Shown: one piece after another, positions 48,965-55,985 of the stretch | Layout: every line of letters begins with the position of its first letter | Numbering within the stretch: position 1 is the first letter of the stretch | Origin: Pullulanibacillus camelliae | GTDB taxonomy: Bacteria; Bacillota; Bacilli; Bacillales; Sporolactobacillaceae | DNA length: 64,000 nt | NCBI RefSeq assembly: GCF_014642655.1 | Contig: NZ_BMIR01000006.1 | Location: 124,001-188,000 of the forward strand | Direction: 5' to 3' | Translations under genes and position numbers: made by a program | The notes under the pieces: generated by a model | The model's database searches: none | What the model saw: the letters and a program-made list of their open reading frames with translations, nothing else | Told to the model about the DNA's origin: nothing

Positions 48965-49230
48965 GCAATGGCAGGCACCTGCCTCCGGGAGAGTGGTGAG
49001 CCTCCTCGCACTGTGCCCTACGGGGTCTTACGGATCTTCCACTTTCTGTTGAACTCTAGTATCCGCATCATGAGTCAGTGGAGATTCGGGAACACACGAT
49101 TTTAGAGTATTTCGAATCTCGCACCTTGTGCTCCACTCCCCTTGACCTGGCAACGAAGCATCTTCCATATGTTGCTCTAGGTCAAGACAAGGACTAAAGC
49201 ATGCTTTTCCACTGATTTTCCTTAAATCTC
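48965..49230 (+). repeat. Dispersed repeat family A, copy A6
   Basis: GAGAGTGGTGAGCCTCCTCG, GGGGTCTTACGGATCTTCCA, ACTCTAGTATCCGCATCATG, AGTCAGTGGAGATTCGGGAA, CGAATCTCGCACCTTGTGCT and TCCCCTTGACCTGGCAACGA follow family order; the head is absent. No gene overlaps. Confidence 0.68.
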
Positions 49231-49284
49231 AGGGAGTGGCTGTTTCTCTTCACTTTTGGTAGGATAAGAGTGGAGGTGACGGTC

Positions 49285-49659
49285 GTGGATCATGACCAAA
49301 AACGCCAGTTGCTGCAACTGAATGAGCAATTAATTCAAGTCAATCAACGCGCTCATCAGCAATTTGTTCAAAAAACCCGCTCTGAAGGGTATGAGATGGA
49401 TTTTTATGGTGAAGTGAAGCCCTTTGCCGATAAGGTTTTGGCACTTGTCGATGAGTGGCGTCCATTGGTGGATGAGTGGATTAAAAGTGATCATCCCAAG
49501 TATATTTATGCCAAGCAGATCAACGATACTTATGATAATTTGACGATTGTCTCAGTGACTTGTTTTCAAAAGGACACACGTCGCAGGCGATTTTTAGAAA
49601 CAATTAAATCCATTGATTATGTTCTTAATGCTATTCAACAACAATTTTCTTACAATTAA
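49285..49659 (+). CDS. yppE: YppE-like protein (DUF1798)
   Basis: A 124-residue helical cytosolic protein (LNEQLIQVNQRAHQQFVQ, FADKVLALVDEWRPLVDEWI) matching DUF1798/YppE. Function unknown; the family forms a four-helix bundle. GTG 49285 is preferred because GGAGGTGA lies 5 bp upstream; the frame opens at 49270. Location after yppC fits B. subtilis order. Confidence 0.85.
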   Translation: MDHDQKRQLLQLNEQLIQVNQRAHQQFVQKTRSEGYEMDFYGEVKPFADKVLALVDEWRPLVDEWIKSDHPKYIYAKQINDTYDNLTIVSVTCFQKDTRRRRFLETIKSIDYVLNAIQQQFSYN

Positions 49660-49716
49660 TGGGTTTTAAATTCGTCATGTTTGACACATATTAAAGATGA
49701 GAAAGGATGTGTTGAC

Positions 49717-49947
49717 ATGACGGTCTCGCAACAGTTGAAACAAACCATAGCGACATTAAAGAGTGTTCAAGCAAGCTTAGAGCTTTTTTCGTATGAAACA
49801 AAGGATAAAAATACGCAAAGCTTGTTCAAACAAGCGAGCCAAGAATCTGATGAGGTGATTGCATCCCTTGAGACGCGTTTATTACAAGTGCAAAAAGAGG
49901 AGCCTCAATTCGTCAGTTCTCCCTCCTCTCAGGGACAGTCCTCATAA
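49717..49947 (+). CDS. DUF1657 protein
   Basis: The 76 residues start MTVSQQLKQTIATLKSVQAS and continue LELFSYETKDKNTQSLFKQA, the DUF1657 pattern. Such proteins are commonly encoded next to DUF421 (YetF) and SpoVA-type spore germination genes in Bacillales. The same domain appears at the end of the DUF421 protein downstream (50470-51330), so the two are probably functionally linked. ATG 49717 follows GAAAGGATG. Role unknown. Confidence 0.85.
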   Translation: MTVSQQLKQTIATLKSVQASLELFSYETKDKNTQSLFKQASQESDEVIASLETRLLQVQKEEPQFVSSPSSQGQSS

Positions 49948-49954
49948 TCCTTGA

Positions 49955-49994
49955 AAAAAATCCCGATCACGGTTAAAGGTGACGGGATTTTTTA
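49955..49994. terminator. Terminator between DUF1657 and DUF4363 genes
   Basis: AAAATCCCGATCACGGTT and GGTGACGGGATTTTTT pair with few mismatches; A-runs before and T-runs after allow use by both converging genes. Confidence 0.82.
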
Positions 49995-50012
49995 ATTTGA
50001 CTGACAATGGGG

Positions 50013-50372
50013 TTAAAGAGAATAAATCTGTTTTAAAGTTGCTTTAAGATCGGTGAGGATGAGCAATGCTTGCTTGTTATCCTTGACTGCGATAGCAGCT
50101 TGCACTTGAGAAATAGCGTTTGCGACACTTTCGTATTCGGCTTCATCACCCATCAATTGATATTTCCACAGGTGTTTATGATAATATCGCTTTAATTTTT
50201 GGGCGTATTGATCAGCTGCATCCCAATTTTTCGTCGTAAGATTATCTTGAAGTTCGGTTATGATTTGATAAATAGGTTTTTGTGATTTAGCAGAAGCTCC
50301 ATGGATAGGCGTGAATGCTACACAAAGGAAGAGAAGCAGACTAAAGCATACATAAAGTTTTTGGCGATACAT
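50013..50372 (-). CDS. Secreted DUF4363-like protein
   Basis: The 119 residues begin with a signal peptide (LYVCFSLLLFLCVAFTPIHG, cleavage near ASA) followed by a helical domain (ITELQDNLTTKNWDAADQYA, KQALLILTDLKATLKQIY). It resembles DUF4363 proteins, often beside DUF421 genes. ATG at 50372 has AGGAGG just upstream. It is divergent from the DUF421 gene, sharing a roughly 100-bp promoter region. Function unknown. Confidence 0.75.
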   Translation of the reverse strand: MYRQKLYVCFSLLLFLCVAFTPIHGASAKSQKPIYQIITELQDNLTTKNWDAADQYAQKLKRYYHKHLWKYQLMGDEAEYESVANAISQVQAAIAVKDNKQALLILTDLKATLKQIYSL

Positions 50373-50469
50373 AAGCAACCTCCTGATGTCATTTATTGAA
50401 GTATCTTTTTCTTATATTATCCAAATAATAAGGAATAATAATAAACAAACTTTTGATGGAGGAACAGAC

Positions 50470-51330
50470 ATGCCAGAATATCTGCTTATACTCATGCGCT
50501 CACTATTTTCTTTCGTCTTTTTACTCATCATATGTCGGATTCTTGGTAAGCAACAAGTCTCGCAGCTTACATTTTTTGACTATGTTGTTGGCATTACTAT
50601 TGGATCGATTGCGGCAACCTTGTCGGTAGATCAAAATGTCAAGATTCTTAATGGTGTTATCTCTTTAGGCATCTGGGGTGGTGTCTCATTGCTTATTGCA
50701 TTGTTAGCCCTGAAATCGCGTATTTTTGAAATACTGGTTGGTGGAAAACCGACAGTAATCATTGAAAATGGAAAAATACAGGAGAAAAATTTGCAAAAGG
50801 CTAAGCTATCTGTAGAACAGCTCATGCTCAATCTAAGAGAAAAGAATGCTTTTAAATTAGCGGATGTTGAGCTTGCGGTCTTTGAGACAAATGGACAGGT
50901 GAGTGTCATGAAAAAATCTGATAATGAGCCCATTACTCCGAAGCTGCTTGGAATGGCTGTTGAACAAGAAAAACGACCTTATATCTTTATTCGCGATGGT
51001 GTGGTTCAAGAGCAAAGCTTAGAATCAGCAGGTTATAGTAAAGAGTGGCTGTACGGTGAAATTCAAAAGCAGGGGGCAAGTAATTTTAAGGATGTTTATG
51101 TGGCACAAATGGATTCTAAAGGGAACTTGTATGTGGATTTAAAAAATGACAAGAAGCTTGAACCCGCCTCAAATGCAAGACAGGTAGTAGCAGCTCAAAT
51201 AAAAAAAGTGAAAGCAGATTTAGACATGTACGCCTTGGATACTGAAAATCAAGAAGCCACCCAATTATTCATGCAGCAAGCTGAGAAAGTTCAATCACTT
51301 AATGAGGCGCTTGCCCCTTATTTAAAATAG
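50470..51330 (+). CDS. DUF421 (YetF-like) membrane protein with C-terminal DUF1657 domain
   Basis: The 286 residues have three N-terminal membrane helices (LLILMRSLFSFVFLLIICRI, YVVGITIGSIAATLS and LNGVISLGIWGGVSLLIALL), then the cytoplasmic DUF421 domain (GGKPTVIIENGKIQEKNL). The last 50 residues (AAQIKKVKADLDMYALDTEN) align with the separate DUF1657 protein 520 bp upstream. In mobile spoVA germination operons of Bacillus, DUF421 and DUF1657 genes accompany spoVAC/AD/AEb; no spoVA gene is here. ATG 50470 follows GATGGAGGA. Confidence 0.88.
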   Translation: MPEYLLILMRSLFSFVFLLIICRILGKQQVSQLTFFDYVVGITIGSIAATLSVDQNVKILNGVISLGIWGGVSLLIALLALKSRIFEILVGGKPTVIIENGKIQEKNLQKAKLSVEQLMLNLREKNAFKLADVELAVFETNGQVSVMKKSDNEPITPKLLGMAVEQEKRPYIFIRDGVVQEQSLESAGYSKEWLYGEIQKQGASNFKDVYVAQMDSKGNLYVDLKNDKKLEPASNARQVVAAQIKKVKADLDMYALDTENQEATQLFMQQAEKVQSLNEALAPYLK

Positions 51331-51441
51331 CTTGGATAGTCTTCTATTAGGCCTAAAGTCAGATTTAATAGATCTTTTACTCATAGGAAGCTTAGGACAA
51401 GCATAGACTCTATTAGATCTGATTTATAGGAGGACGAACCA

Positions 51442-51645
51442 ATGATTGAAAATAAATTAGCAGCCAAACCCGCCTCATCGTATAAAAAAGTGCTTGCTAA
51501 GCTTGAACATGTCAAGCAATCTACAGAAGAATGGGACCCAGAAAAACTTGTTGATCACCTTTCTTCATTGTTATTTAAGGGTGTGCTCTTTTTTGCTGTC
51601 CCTTACTTTATTTATATCCTTATAAAATTTTTGACAATGAATTAA
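51442..51645 (+). CDS. Small single-span membrane protein, unknown
   Basis: A 67-residue protein with a hydrophilic N-terminal half (KKVLAKLEHVKQSTEEW) and one C-terminal transmembrane helix (LLFKGVLFFAVPYFIYILI). I do not recognise it. ATG 51442 follows ATAGGAGGACG, a good site. It ends 10 bp from the oppositely oriented gerPB end. Confidence 0.65.
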   Translation: MIENKLAAKPASSYKKVLAKLEHVKQSTEEWDPEKLVDHLSSLLFKGVLFFAVPYFIYILIKFLTMN

Positions 51646-51655
51646 AATTAAAAGC

Positions 51656-51862
51656 TTACGACGGTGCGGGAAGAGGCACTTGGCTGACTTCTGTTAATTC
51701 GGCTGGCAGCTCTGAAACAGGACCCGTATAGTGCCCTGTGTTATAAAGGGTGGAAATGGGTTTAATCATACCGGCGCTCCCAATTTGTAGAACTGACGAG
51801 TTCGTAATTCCTTCTATGTTTAACGTCTGGATATGAATGTCTTGTTGAATGAAGAAATTCAT
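51656..51862 (-). CDS. gerPB: Spore germination protein GerPB
   Basis: The 68-residue protein starts MNFFIQQDIHIQTLNIEGIT and continues SSVLQIGSAGMIKPISTLYN, the GerPB pattern. GerP proteins lie in the spore coat and let germinants reach their receptors. In the standard gerPABCDEF order this is the second gene; here it is the last, 15 bp behind gerPF. The tail is Pro-rich. The move does not interrupt the frame. Confidence 0.88.
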   Translation of the reverse strand: MNFFIQQDIHIQTLNIEGITNSSVLQIGSAGMIKPISTLYNTGHYTGPVSELPAELTEVSQVPLPAPS

Positions 51863-51877
51863 AAGCCGTCATCCTTT

Positions 51878-52099
51878 TTAATTATTCGCAGCATTGCTGC
51901 TATCCAGGATATCGTTGTCCAAAGAATTTGTATTGCTGACAATATTATTGGTTTGGATAAAATCACCTGTATTTGCAGCACCTGCTCCTGAATAGTTTTT
52001 GTTCGTGGTTTTTGGAGCGACATTTAATGTGTCCCCAACATTAAATACTCCACCACTGGCGATAGCATCTATTTTAATGGGTCCGGTAATTCCAGGCAT
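51878..52099 (-). CDS. gerPF: Spore germination protein GerPF
   Basis: The 73 residues, MPGITGPIKIDAIASGGVFN followed by VGDTLNVAPKTTNKNYSGAG and NTGDFIQTNN, are the GerPA/GerPF type. Position after gerPE identifies it as GerPF. I use ATG 52099 (MPGIT), with AGAGGA upstream, instead of the frame's first codon at 52108. Coat-located permeability protein. Confidence 0.9.
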   Translation of the reverse strand: MPGITGPIKIDAIASGGVFNVGDTLNVAPKTTNKNYSGAGAANTGDFIQTNNIVSNTNSLDNDILDSSNAANN

Positions 52100-52128
52100 A
52101 ATCAACATCCTCTGTACATCAATCTCTC

Positions 52129-52506
52129 TTATTCATTAGGTGTTCGAAGATAGTTGCGGATATTTATCCCGCGAAACTGTGCATCAATTGTCGCGGTTGA
52201 ACCGACTTGTATAATAGAGGCGGCGGAAACCGAGGTAATTTTTACTGTTGAGACATTGATAATAGGTTCATCATTAACGAAAGCTGTTTGAATAGGTTCA
52301 TATACGTTAGTAACGAGAAGCGGTGTATAAAATGTATCATAATCAGAAAACTTTCCTTCACTTCCTAAAAAAATTGGGAGCTGCCGCTGGATGGCGTAGG
52401 CATCGTTTTCCGGTGCCAGGGTATGGGTGTCACCAATCTCACAGCAGGAAGAGAGTGAAATATTTCTGATGAACAAGCGATCCACCTTACTTGTTCTTGG
52501 TTCCAC
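52129..52506 (-). CDS. gerPE: Spore germination protein GerPE
   Basis: The 125 residues include SLSSCCEIGDTHTLAPENDA and AASIIQVGSTATIDAQFRGI, the GerPE pattern of repeated strand-rich IGD/VGS segments. It overlaps gerPD by 1 bp and lies upstream of gerPF. Spore coat germinant permeability. Confidence 0.9.
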   Translation of the reverse strand: MEPRTSKVDRLFIRNISLSSCCEIGDTHTLAPENDAYAIQRQLPIFLGSEGKFSDYDTFYTPLLVTNVYEPIQTAFVNDEPIINVSTVKITSVSAASIIQVGSTATIDAQFRGINIRNYLRTPNE

Positions 52507-52694
52507 TAGTGACTTCCTTCTGGTGATAGGGGAACCAATGGTTGGGTAGTTACAGCGGCTTCAGGAGGTGTATCGAAGACAGAGGACGTACCGACGGTCT
52601 CGGCATCACCTATAAGCACTACTGAAGCGGAGGCGACACCAATAATGCGAATTTGTTCGACATTAAGCTCTTTGTTGACGACGGTAAAATTCAA
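52506..52694 (-). CDS. gerPD: Spore germination protein GerPD
   Basis: The 62-residue protein MNFTVVNKELNVEQIRIIGV followed by ASASVVLIGDAETVGTSSVF has the GerPD pattern. It overlaps gerPC (4 bp) and gerPE (1 bp), so the three are translationally coupled. Confidence 0.9.
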   Translation of the reverse strand: MNFTVVNKELNVEQIRIIGVASASVVLIGDAETVGTSSVFDTPPEAAVTTQPLVPLSPEGSH

Positions 52695-53335
52695 GATGAA
52701 TCTCCCTTTCCTTTTGGAATATGTGAAATAAAGTTATCAAATGCCTTTAAAACATCCGCCCTGACCCGCTGGATGACTTCTGTGATTACCGCTTCTTTCG
52801 GCATGCGTTCAAGTGGTGCATTTTTTATATAATAGTCGATGCGGGGGAGAAGTTGGCGTCTTACATCTTGAACAATAAACTGGCGATAGGGCTGGTCAAG
52901 TGGGTAGCGATGTTTTTCTTCGAGTTGTAAGAGGTCCTGAAAAACGTCTTCTCTGAAATAATCATCGAAATAGTGTTGAATATCTTCGGCAATATCCATG
53001 CCTTTTTGTTTTTGTTCAGTCATTTGATGCGGTGATGTATAGGCAACATCTCCTGGTGCAGACACAGCGTTATGGCTCACCAAAAACTCATTAAGCTCGT
53101 TTTCTCCTTCTCCAGGTTTAATTCCAATATTTAACGTGCCATCAAGTTTTTCAATCTTTAACTGATCAAATGAATAGTGAATCTGAATGGGTTCTCTTGT
53201 ATTAAGAGCATCGATTTTGTTCGCTAGCTGATCAACTGTTTCTTCCAAAGCATGCAAGCGCTCGTGATAATGACGCAGCAGTCCATCGGTATAATGCATA
53301 AAGTCATTAAAATTACCAGGCTGTTGGTATACCAT
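52691..53335 (-). CDS. gerPC: Spore germination protein GerPC
   Basis: The largest GerP protein here, 214 residues: an N-terminal coiled coil (LRHYHERLHALEETVDQLAN) then IQIHYSFDQLKIEKLDGTLN and a helical C-terminal part. This matches GerPC. It follows gerPA directly (72-bp gap); gerPB, which normally lies between, has moved to the end of the operon. Confidence 0.9.
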   Translation of the reverse strand: MVYQQPGNFNDFMHYTDGLLRHYHERLHALEETVDQLANKIDALNTREPIQIHYSFDQLKIEKLDGTLNIGIKPGEGENELNEFLVSHNAVSAPGDVAYTSPHQMTEQKQKGMDIAEDIQHYFDDYFREDVFQDLLQLEEKHRYPLDQPYRQFIVQDVRRQLLPRIDYYIKNAPLERMPKEAVITEVIQRVRADVLKAFDNFISHIPKGKGDSS

Positions 53336-53406
53336 AAGCTCACCTCAATCATATTATATGCAGCAGCGCATATAGGTGTTTACCTATAACCTTCCAATTA
53401 TCACTC

Positions 53407-53628
53407 TTAAACATTTAACAATTGGTTCATATCCGCTACATCACTATCAAGGACCTGCGTTTGGTTGTTTGTAGTGGTTGTTCGAATAAAATCTCCTGTG
53501 TTGAATGAACCTGCACCGGCATAGGTTTTCGTTGCTGAATAAGGTTCAATGCGATAGACATCGCCAATATTAAAGGTGCCACTGCTTGAAATATTGACGA
53601 CTTGAACAGCACCAACAATTGCGGGCAT
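53407..53628 (-). CDS. gerPA: Spore germination protein GerPA
   Basis: The 73-residue protein MPAIVGAVQVVNISSSGTFN, then IGDVYRIEPYSATKTYAGAG and NTGDFIRTTT, is the GerPA/GerPF type and being first in the operon identifies it as GerPA. ATG 53628 has AAAGGATG upstream. A sigma-K-like -10 lies at 53663-53671. Confidence 0.9.
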   Translation of the reverse strand: MPAIVGAVQVVNISSSGTFNIGDVYRIEPYSATKTYAGAGSFNTGDFIRTTTTNNQTQVLDSDVADMNQLLNV

Positions 53629-53662
53629 AAGAAAACATCCTTTGGGTTTGGAATCTATGTAT

Positions 53663-53671
53663 TAAGGTATG
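53663..53671 (-). promoter_or_regulatory. Possible sigma-K -10 element for gerP
   Basis: On the minus strand CATACCTTA fits the sigma-K -10 consensus CATAnnnTA, 35 bp upstream of gerPA. The -35 region is not convincing. gerP expression by sigma-K is known in B. subtilis. Confidence 0.45.
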
Positions 53672-53691
53672 TTGGTAAAGCCTAAAACGGG

Positions 53692-53717
53692 AAAAAAACT
53701 TGCCACTTGGCAAGTTA
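53692..53717 (-). terminator. Terminator behind the zinc-ribbon gene
   Basis: AACTTGCCA and TGGCAAGTT form a hairpin followed on the minus strand by seven T, between the zinc-ribbon gene and the gerP operon. gerP is therefore a separate transcription unit. Confidence 0.8.
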
Positions 53718-53719
53718 AA

Positions 53720-53974
53720 TTAACTTTGTTTGTTCATATATTGTGCACGTTTAACGAAGGCTTCCTCATTTTCAATGAGTCCACATACACCGCATTGGAT
53801 TTTTTTATCGGGACCCCGATAGGGCAGATGAAGGGGGCCTGCTTGGTCGGCGGCAAATTCCTCCATGATCTCACCTGATTGCGGATCAAGCTTTACGCTT
53901 TTCGGCTTTTGCTCAATAATATTAAATCGTGTTTTGTTGGTTTTACAGCTTGGACATAAATATGGACTGGCCAT
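53720..53974 (-). CDS. Zinc-ribbon protein, unknown
   Basis: The 84 residues hold two CxxC pairs, YLCPSCKTNKTRFNIIEQ near the start and KIQCGVCGLIENEEAFVKRA near the end, likely binding one zinc. The middle is acidic. I know no named family with certainty. ATG 53974 has GAGGAGGTGA upstream; the frame opens at 53983. Its own terminator separates it from gerP. Confidence 0.7.
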   Translation of the reverse strand: MASPYLCPSCKTNKTRFNIIEQKPKSVKLDPQSGEIMEEFAADQAGPLHLPYRGPDKKIQCGVCGLIENEEAFVKRAQYMNKQS

Positions 53975-54066
53975 TGTCGTCACCTCCTCTTCATTATTTT
54001 TCCCTTGATTTCGTGAAATATGTTTGTAAGACTAAGTGTTGACATCACGACTAAAATCTGCTAAGA

Positions 54067-54086
54067 TTATCTTGAATTCAAGATAA
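54067..54086. promoter_or_regulatory. Perfect 20-bp palindrome, MhqR-type operator
   Basis: TTATCTTGAATTCAAGATAA is a perfect palindrome 17 bp upstream of the MarR gene start. It closely resembles the operator of MhqR-type MarR regulators (ATCTCGAATTCGAGAT). It probably gives autoregulation. Confidence 0.78.
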
Positions 54087-54103
54087 ATAAAGGACTGAAT
54101 CAC

Positions 54104-54547
54104 ATGACCCTGGAAAACGAAGCTCTTTCACTGAAATTATTTGTTATATTGTCACGGACATATCGCACAATAGCTGATCGGGTGGCCAAAGATATCCGGA
54201 GTCATGGATTAAATCCAACTGAATTTGGTGTCATCGAGTTGCTGTATCATAAAGGTGAACAGCCCATTCAACAAATTGGTGGCAGAGTTTTGCTTGCAAG
54301 TGGAAGCATGACGTATGTCATCGATAAGCTTGAGAAGAAGGAGTTGATCCGTCGTCAGCCTTGCCCCAAGGATCGGCGCGTGATCTACGCTGTTTTAACG
54401 GAAAAAGGAACCGCATTGATGGATACTATTTTTCCTTCCCATCAAGAAGCACTTGCAAAACTTTTGGCTGGTTTAGATGAAGATGAGAAAAGGACATGCA
54501 TGGAACTGCTGAAAAAGATGAGCTTCTATGCGCAAAAACTCGAATGA
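54104..54547 (+). CDS. MarR-family regulator, MhqR-like
   Basis: The 147-residue winged-helix protein matches MarR proteins of the MhqR type: HGLNPTEFGVIELLYHKGEQ, IQQIGGRVLLASGSMTYVID (recognition helix) and KLEKKELIRRQPCPKDRRVI (wing). In B. subtilis MhqR represses quinone-detoxifying enzymes. The palindrome upstream and the WrbA-like quinone reductase downstream, also preceded by a related site, support that role. The opening is MTLENEALSLKLFVILSRTY. Symbol withheld because several MarR paralogues are similar. Confidence 0.85.
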   Translation: MTLENEALSLKLFVILSRTYRTIADRVAKDIRSHGLNPTEFGVIELLYHKGEQPIQQIGGRVLLASGSMTYVIDKLEKKELIRRQPCPKDRRVIYAVLTEKGTALMDTIFPSHQEALAKLLAGLDEDEKRTCMELLKKMSFYAQKLE

Positions 54548-54551
54548 GTTT

Positions 54552-54800
54552 TTTATACTATCAGAATGTATAACTTCGCTGACGCTCATGGAGGAAGAGA
54601 GTATAAGTGTAACTTTGACTTTCTCATTAAGGCTTGGCGATAAGGCGATAAGTTGAGTTTTCTAATTAGACATTAGAATTTGTTACTTTGTGGAAGACCT
54701 TAGAGTTCAGACTTTGACCTTCCCTATTTGAAGCTTGCGTGCCTCTGCAGTAGTGTGTGATGGAGTGCCGGCGAGCGGTACGGGCGAAAGCCAAACTTCT
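54552..54800 (+). repeat. Dispersed repeat family B, copy B3
   Basis: TTTTTTATACTATCAGAATG, TATAACTTCGCTGACGCTC and GAGAGTATAAGTGTAACTTT match B2. A second related stretch (54708-54800) repeats ACTTTGACCTTCCC, AAGCTTGCG and GTGTGTGAT motifs of B2. It begins on the marR stop codon. No gene. Confidence 0.6.
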
Positions 54801-54810
54801 TTAACTTATA

Positions 54811-54828
54811 TATCTCGAATTCATACTA
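54811..54828. promoter_or_regulatory. Second, imperfect MhqR-like operator
   Basis: TATCTCGAATTCATACTA has one complete half-site (ATCTCGAATTC) and a degenerate other half. It lies about 200 bp upstream of the WrbA-like gene, so binding by the MhqR-like protein would couple the two genes. Inference from sequence similarity only. Confidence 0.5.
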
Positions 54829-55022
54829 ACTGAACTGAAGATAATAATATCTGGATATCTGGGATGAAAAGGGCTTTGTCTGCAGCATACGATTCCCTTT
54901 TCGTAAAAGTTTTTACTTTTTATTAGTAAAAAAAAGATCATTCAGGGCAATTCTATTGGGTGTATAACTATTCTTTCCAAAATAGTTTATATAAAAAATT
55001 TTTAAAAGGAGTGCATTCATTC

Positions 55023-55640
55023 ATGGCACAAGTCAAACTTGCAGTAATTTATTATAGCTCAACTGGTGGCAACTACAAACTTGCTAATTTTGCAGCGGAA
55101 GCCGCTAAGGAGGCAGGTGCGGATGTCAAAGTTGTCAAAGTACCTGAACTTGCTCCAGAAGCAGCTATTGCTTCAAATCCCGCTTGGAAAAAGCACTATG
55201 ATGAAACAAAAAACACTGTTCCAGATGCAACTTTAGAGGATTTAGAGTGGGCAGATGCTTACATTTTCAGTGTTCCAACACGTTTTGGTAATGTTCCTGC
55301 ACAATTCAAACAATTTGTAGATATGGCCGGCGGTTTGTGGGCACAAGGTAAGCTTGCTAATAAAGTGGTTAGTGCAATGTCTTCTGCTCAAAACGCTCAT
55401 GGCGGTCAAGAAAAAACGATCCAAGCCATTTACACAACGATGTTCCACTGGGGAGCGATCATTGCAGCTCCAGGATACACAGATAACTCCATCTTCGCAG
55501 CTGGCGGTAATCCATACGGTACAAGCGTGACGATCAATGGTGAAGGCCAATTCCAAGAGGATGTTGAAGCAGCTGTTAAACATCAAGCTAAACGCACAGT
55601 TCAAGTGGCAAGTTGGGTAAAAGCTGGATTAGAAGGCTAA
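55023..55640 (+). CDS. WrbA-like NAD(P)H:quinone oxidoreductase
   Basis: Flavodoxin-fold FMN enzyme that reduces quinones by two electrons, avoiding semiquinone radicals. The 205 residues show the FMN-phosphate loop YYSSTGGNYKLANFAAEA, VPTRFGNVPAQFKQFVD and SSAQNAHGGQEKTIQAIYTT, all typical of WrbA / type IV NQO. I use ATG 55023 with AAAAGGAGTG upstream. It follows the MhqR-like regulator and ends in a strong terminator. Physiological substrate probably a benzo- or naphthoquinone. Confidence 0.9.
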   Translation: MAQVKLAVIYYSSTGGNYKLANFAAEAAKEAGADVKVVKVPELAPEAAIASNPAWKKHYDETKNTVPDATLEDLEWADAYIFSVPTRFGNVPAQFKQFVDMAGGLWAQGKLANKVVSAMSSAQNAHGGQEKTIQAIYTTMFHWGAIIAAPGYTDNSIFAAGGNPYGTSVTINGEGQFQEDVEAAVKHQAKRTVQVASWVKAGLEG

Positions 55641-55659
55641 ATAATACTTTAGTTATACT

Positions 55660-55692
55660 AAAAGGAGAGGCGAATAGCCTCTCCTTTTAACG
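55660..55692 (+). terminator. Terminator after the WrbA-like gene
   Basis: AAAAGGAGAGGC (55660-55671), GAATA loop, GCCTCTCCTTTT (55677-55688): a 12-bp perfect stem. Confidence 0.85.
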
Positions 55693-55813
55693 TTTTAAAG
55701 AGATGATTCAACGGACTTCAATTTGCTCAAAATGACTCAAGTGAATAATTACCGATGTTACCTTCCATAATAAAGGCAAGCCATTGAAATTTATTTAACT
55801 GGAGGTCCAAAAG

Positions 55814-55981
55814 ATGACATCGCGTGATAAAACGCACGATAGTGATAATGATGCGCTCAAGCTTGTGAACTTTGGAAATTATTTTTATGTCGAGAGTTTC
55901 CCAGAGCATCATCCTGAGAGTTTGGTGACAGAGGTCACTGAGCCAAGAGATGAAGATGAAATGGAAGAGAGTGAGCACTAA
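55814..55981 (+). CDS. Small acidic protein, unknown (55 residues)
   Basis: ATG 55814 with GGAGGT 8 bp upstream opens a 55-codon frame: MTSRDKTHDSDNDALKLVNF, GNYFYVESFPEHHPESLVTE, then an Asp/Glu-rich end. It is highly acidic and I know no homologue. The stop abuts the rsgA remnant. It may be a real small gene or one translated before the remnant became inactive. Confidence 0.5.
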   Translation: MTSRDKTHDSDNDALKLVNFGNYFYVESFPEHHPESLVTEVTEPRDEDEMEESEH

Positions 55982-55985
55982 ATGG

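Noticed and set aside
26966-49230. CRISPR array as an explanation of the repeats
   Set aside because: Copies are long, diverged, single and scattered between genes; no regular spacers or cas genes.
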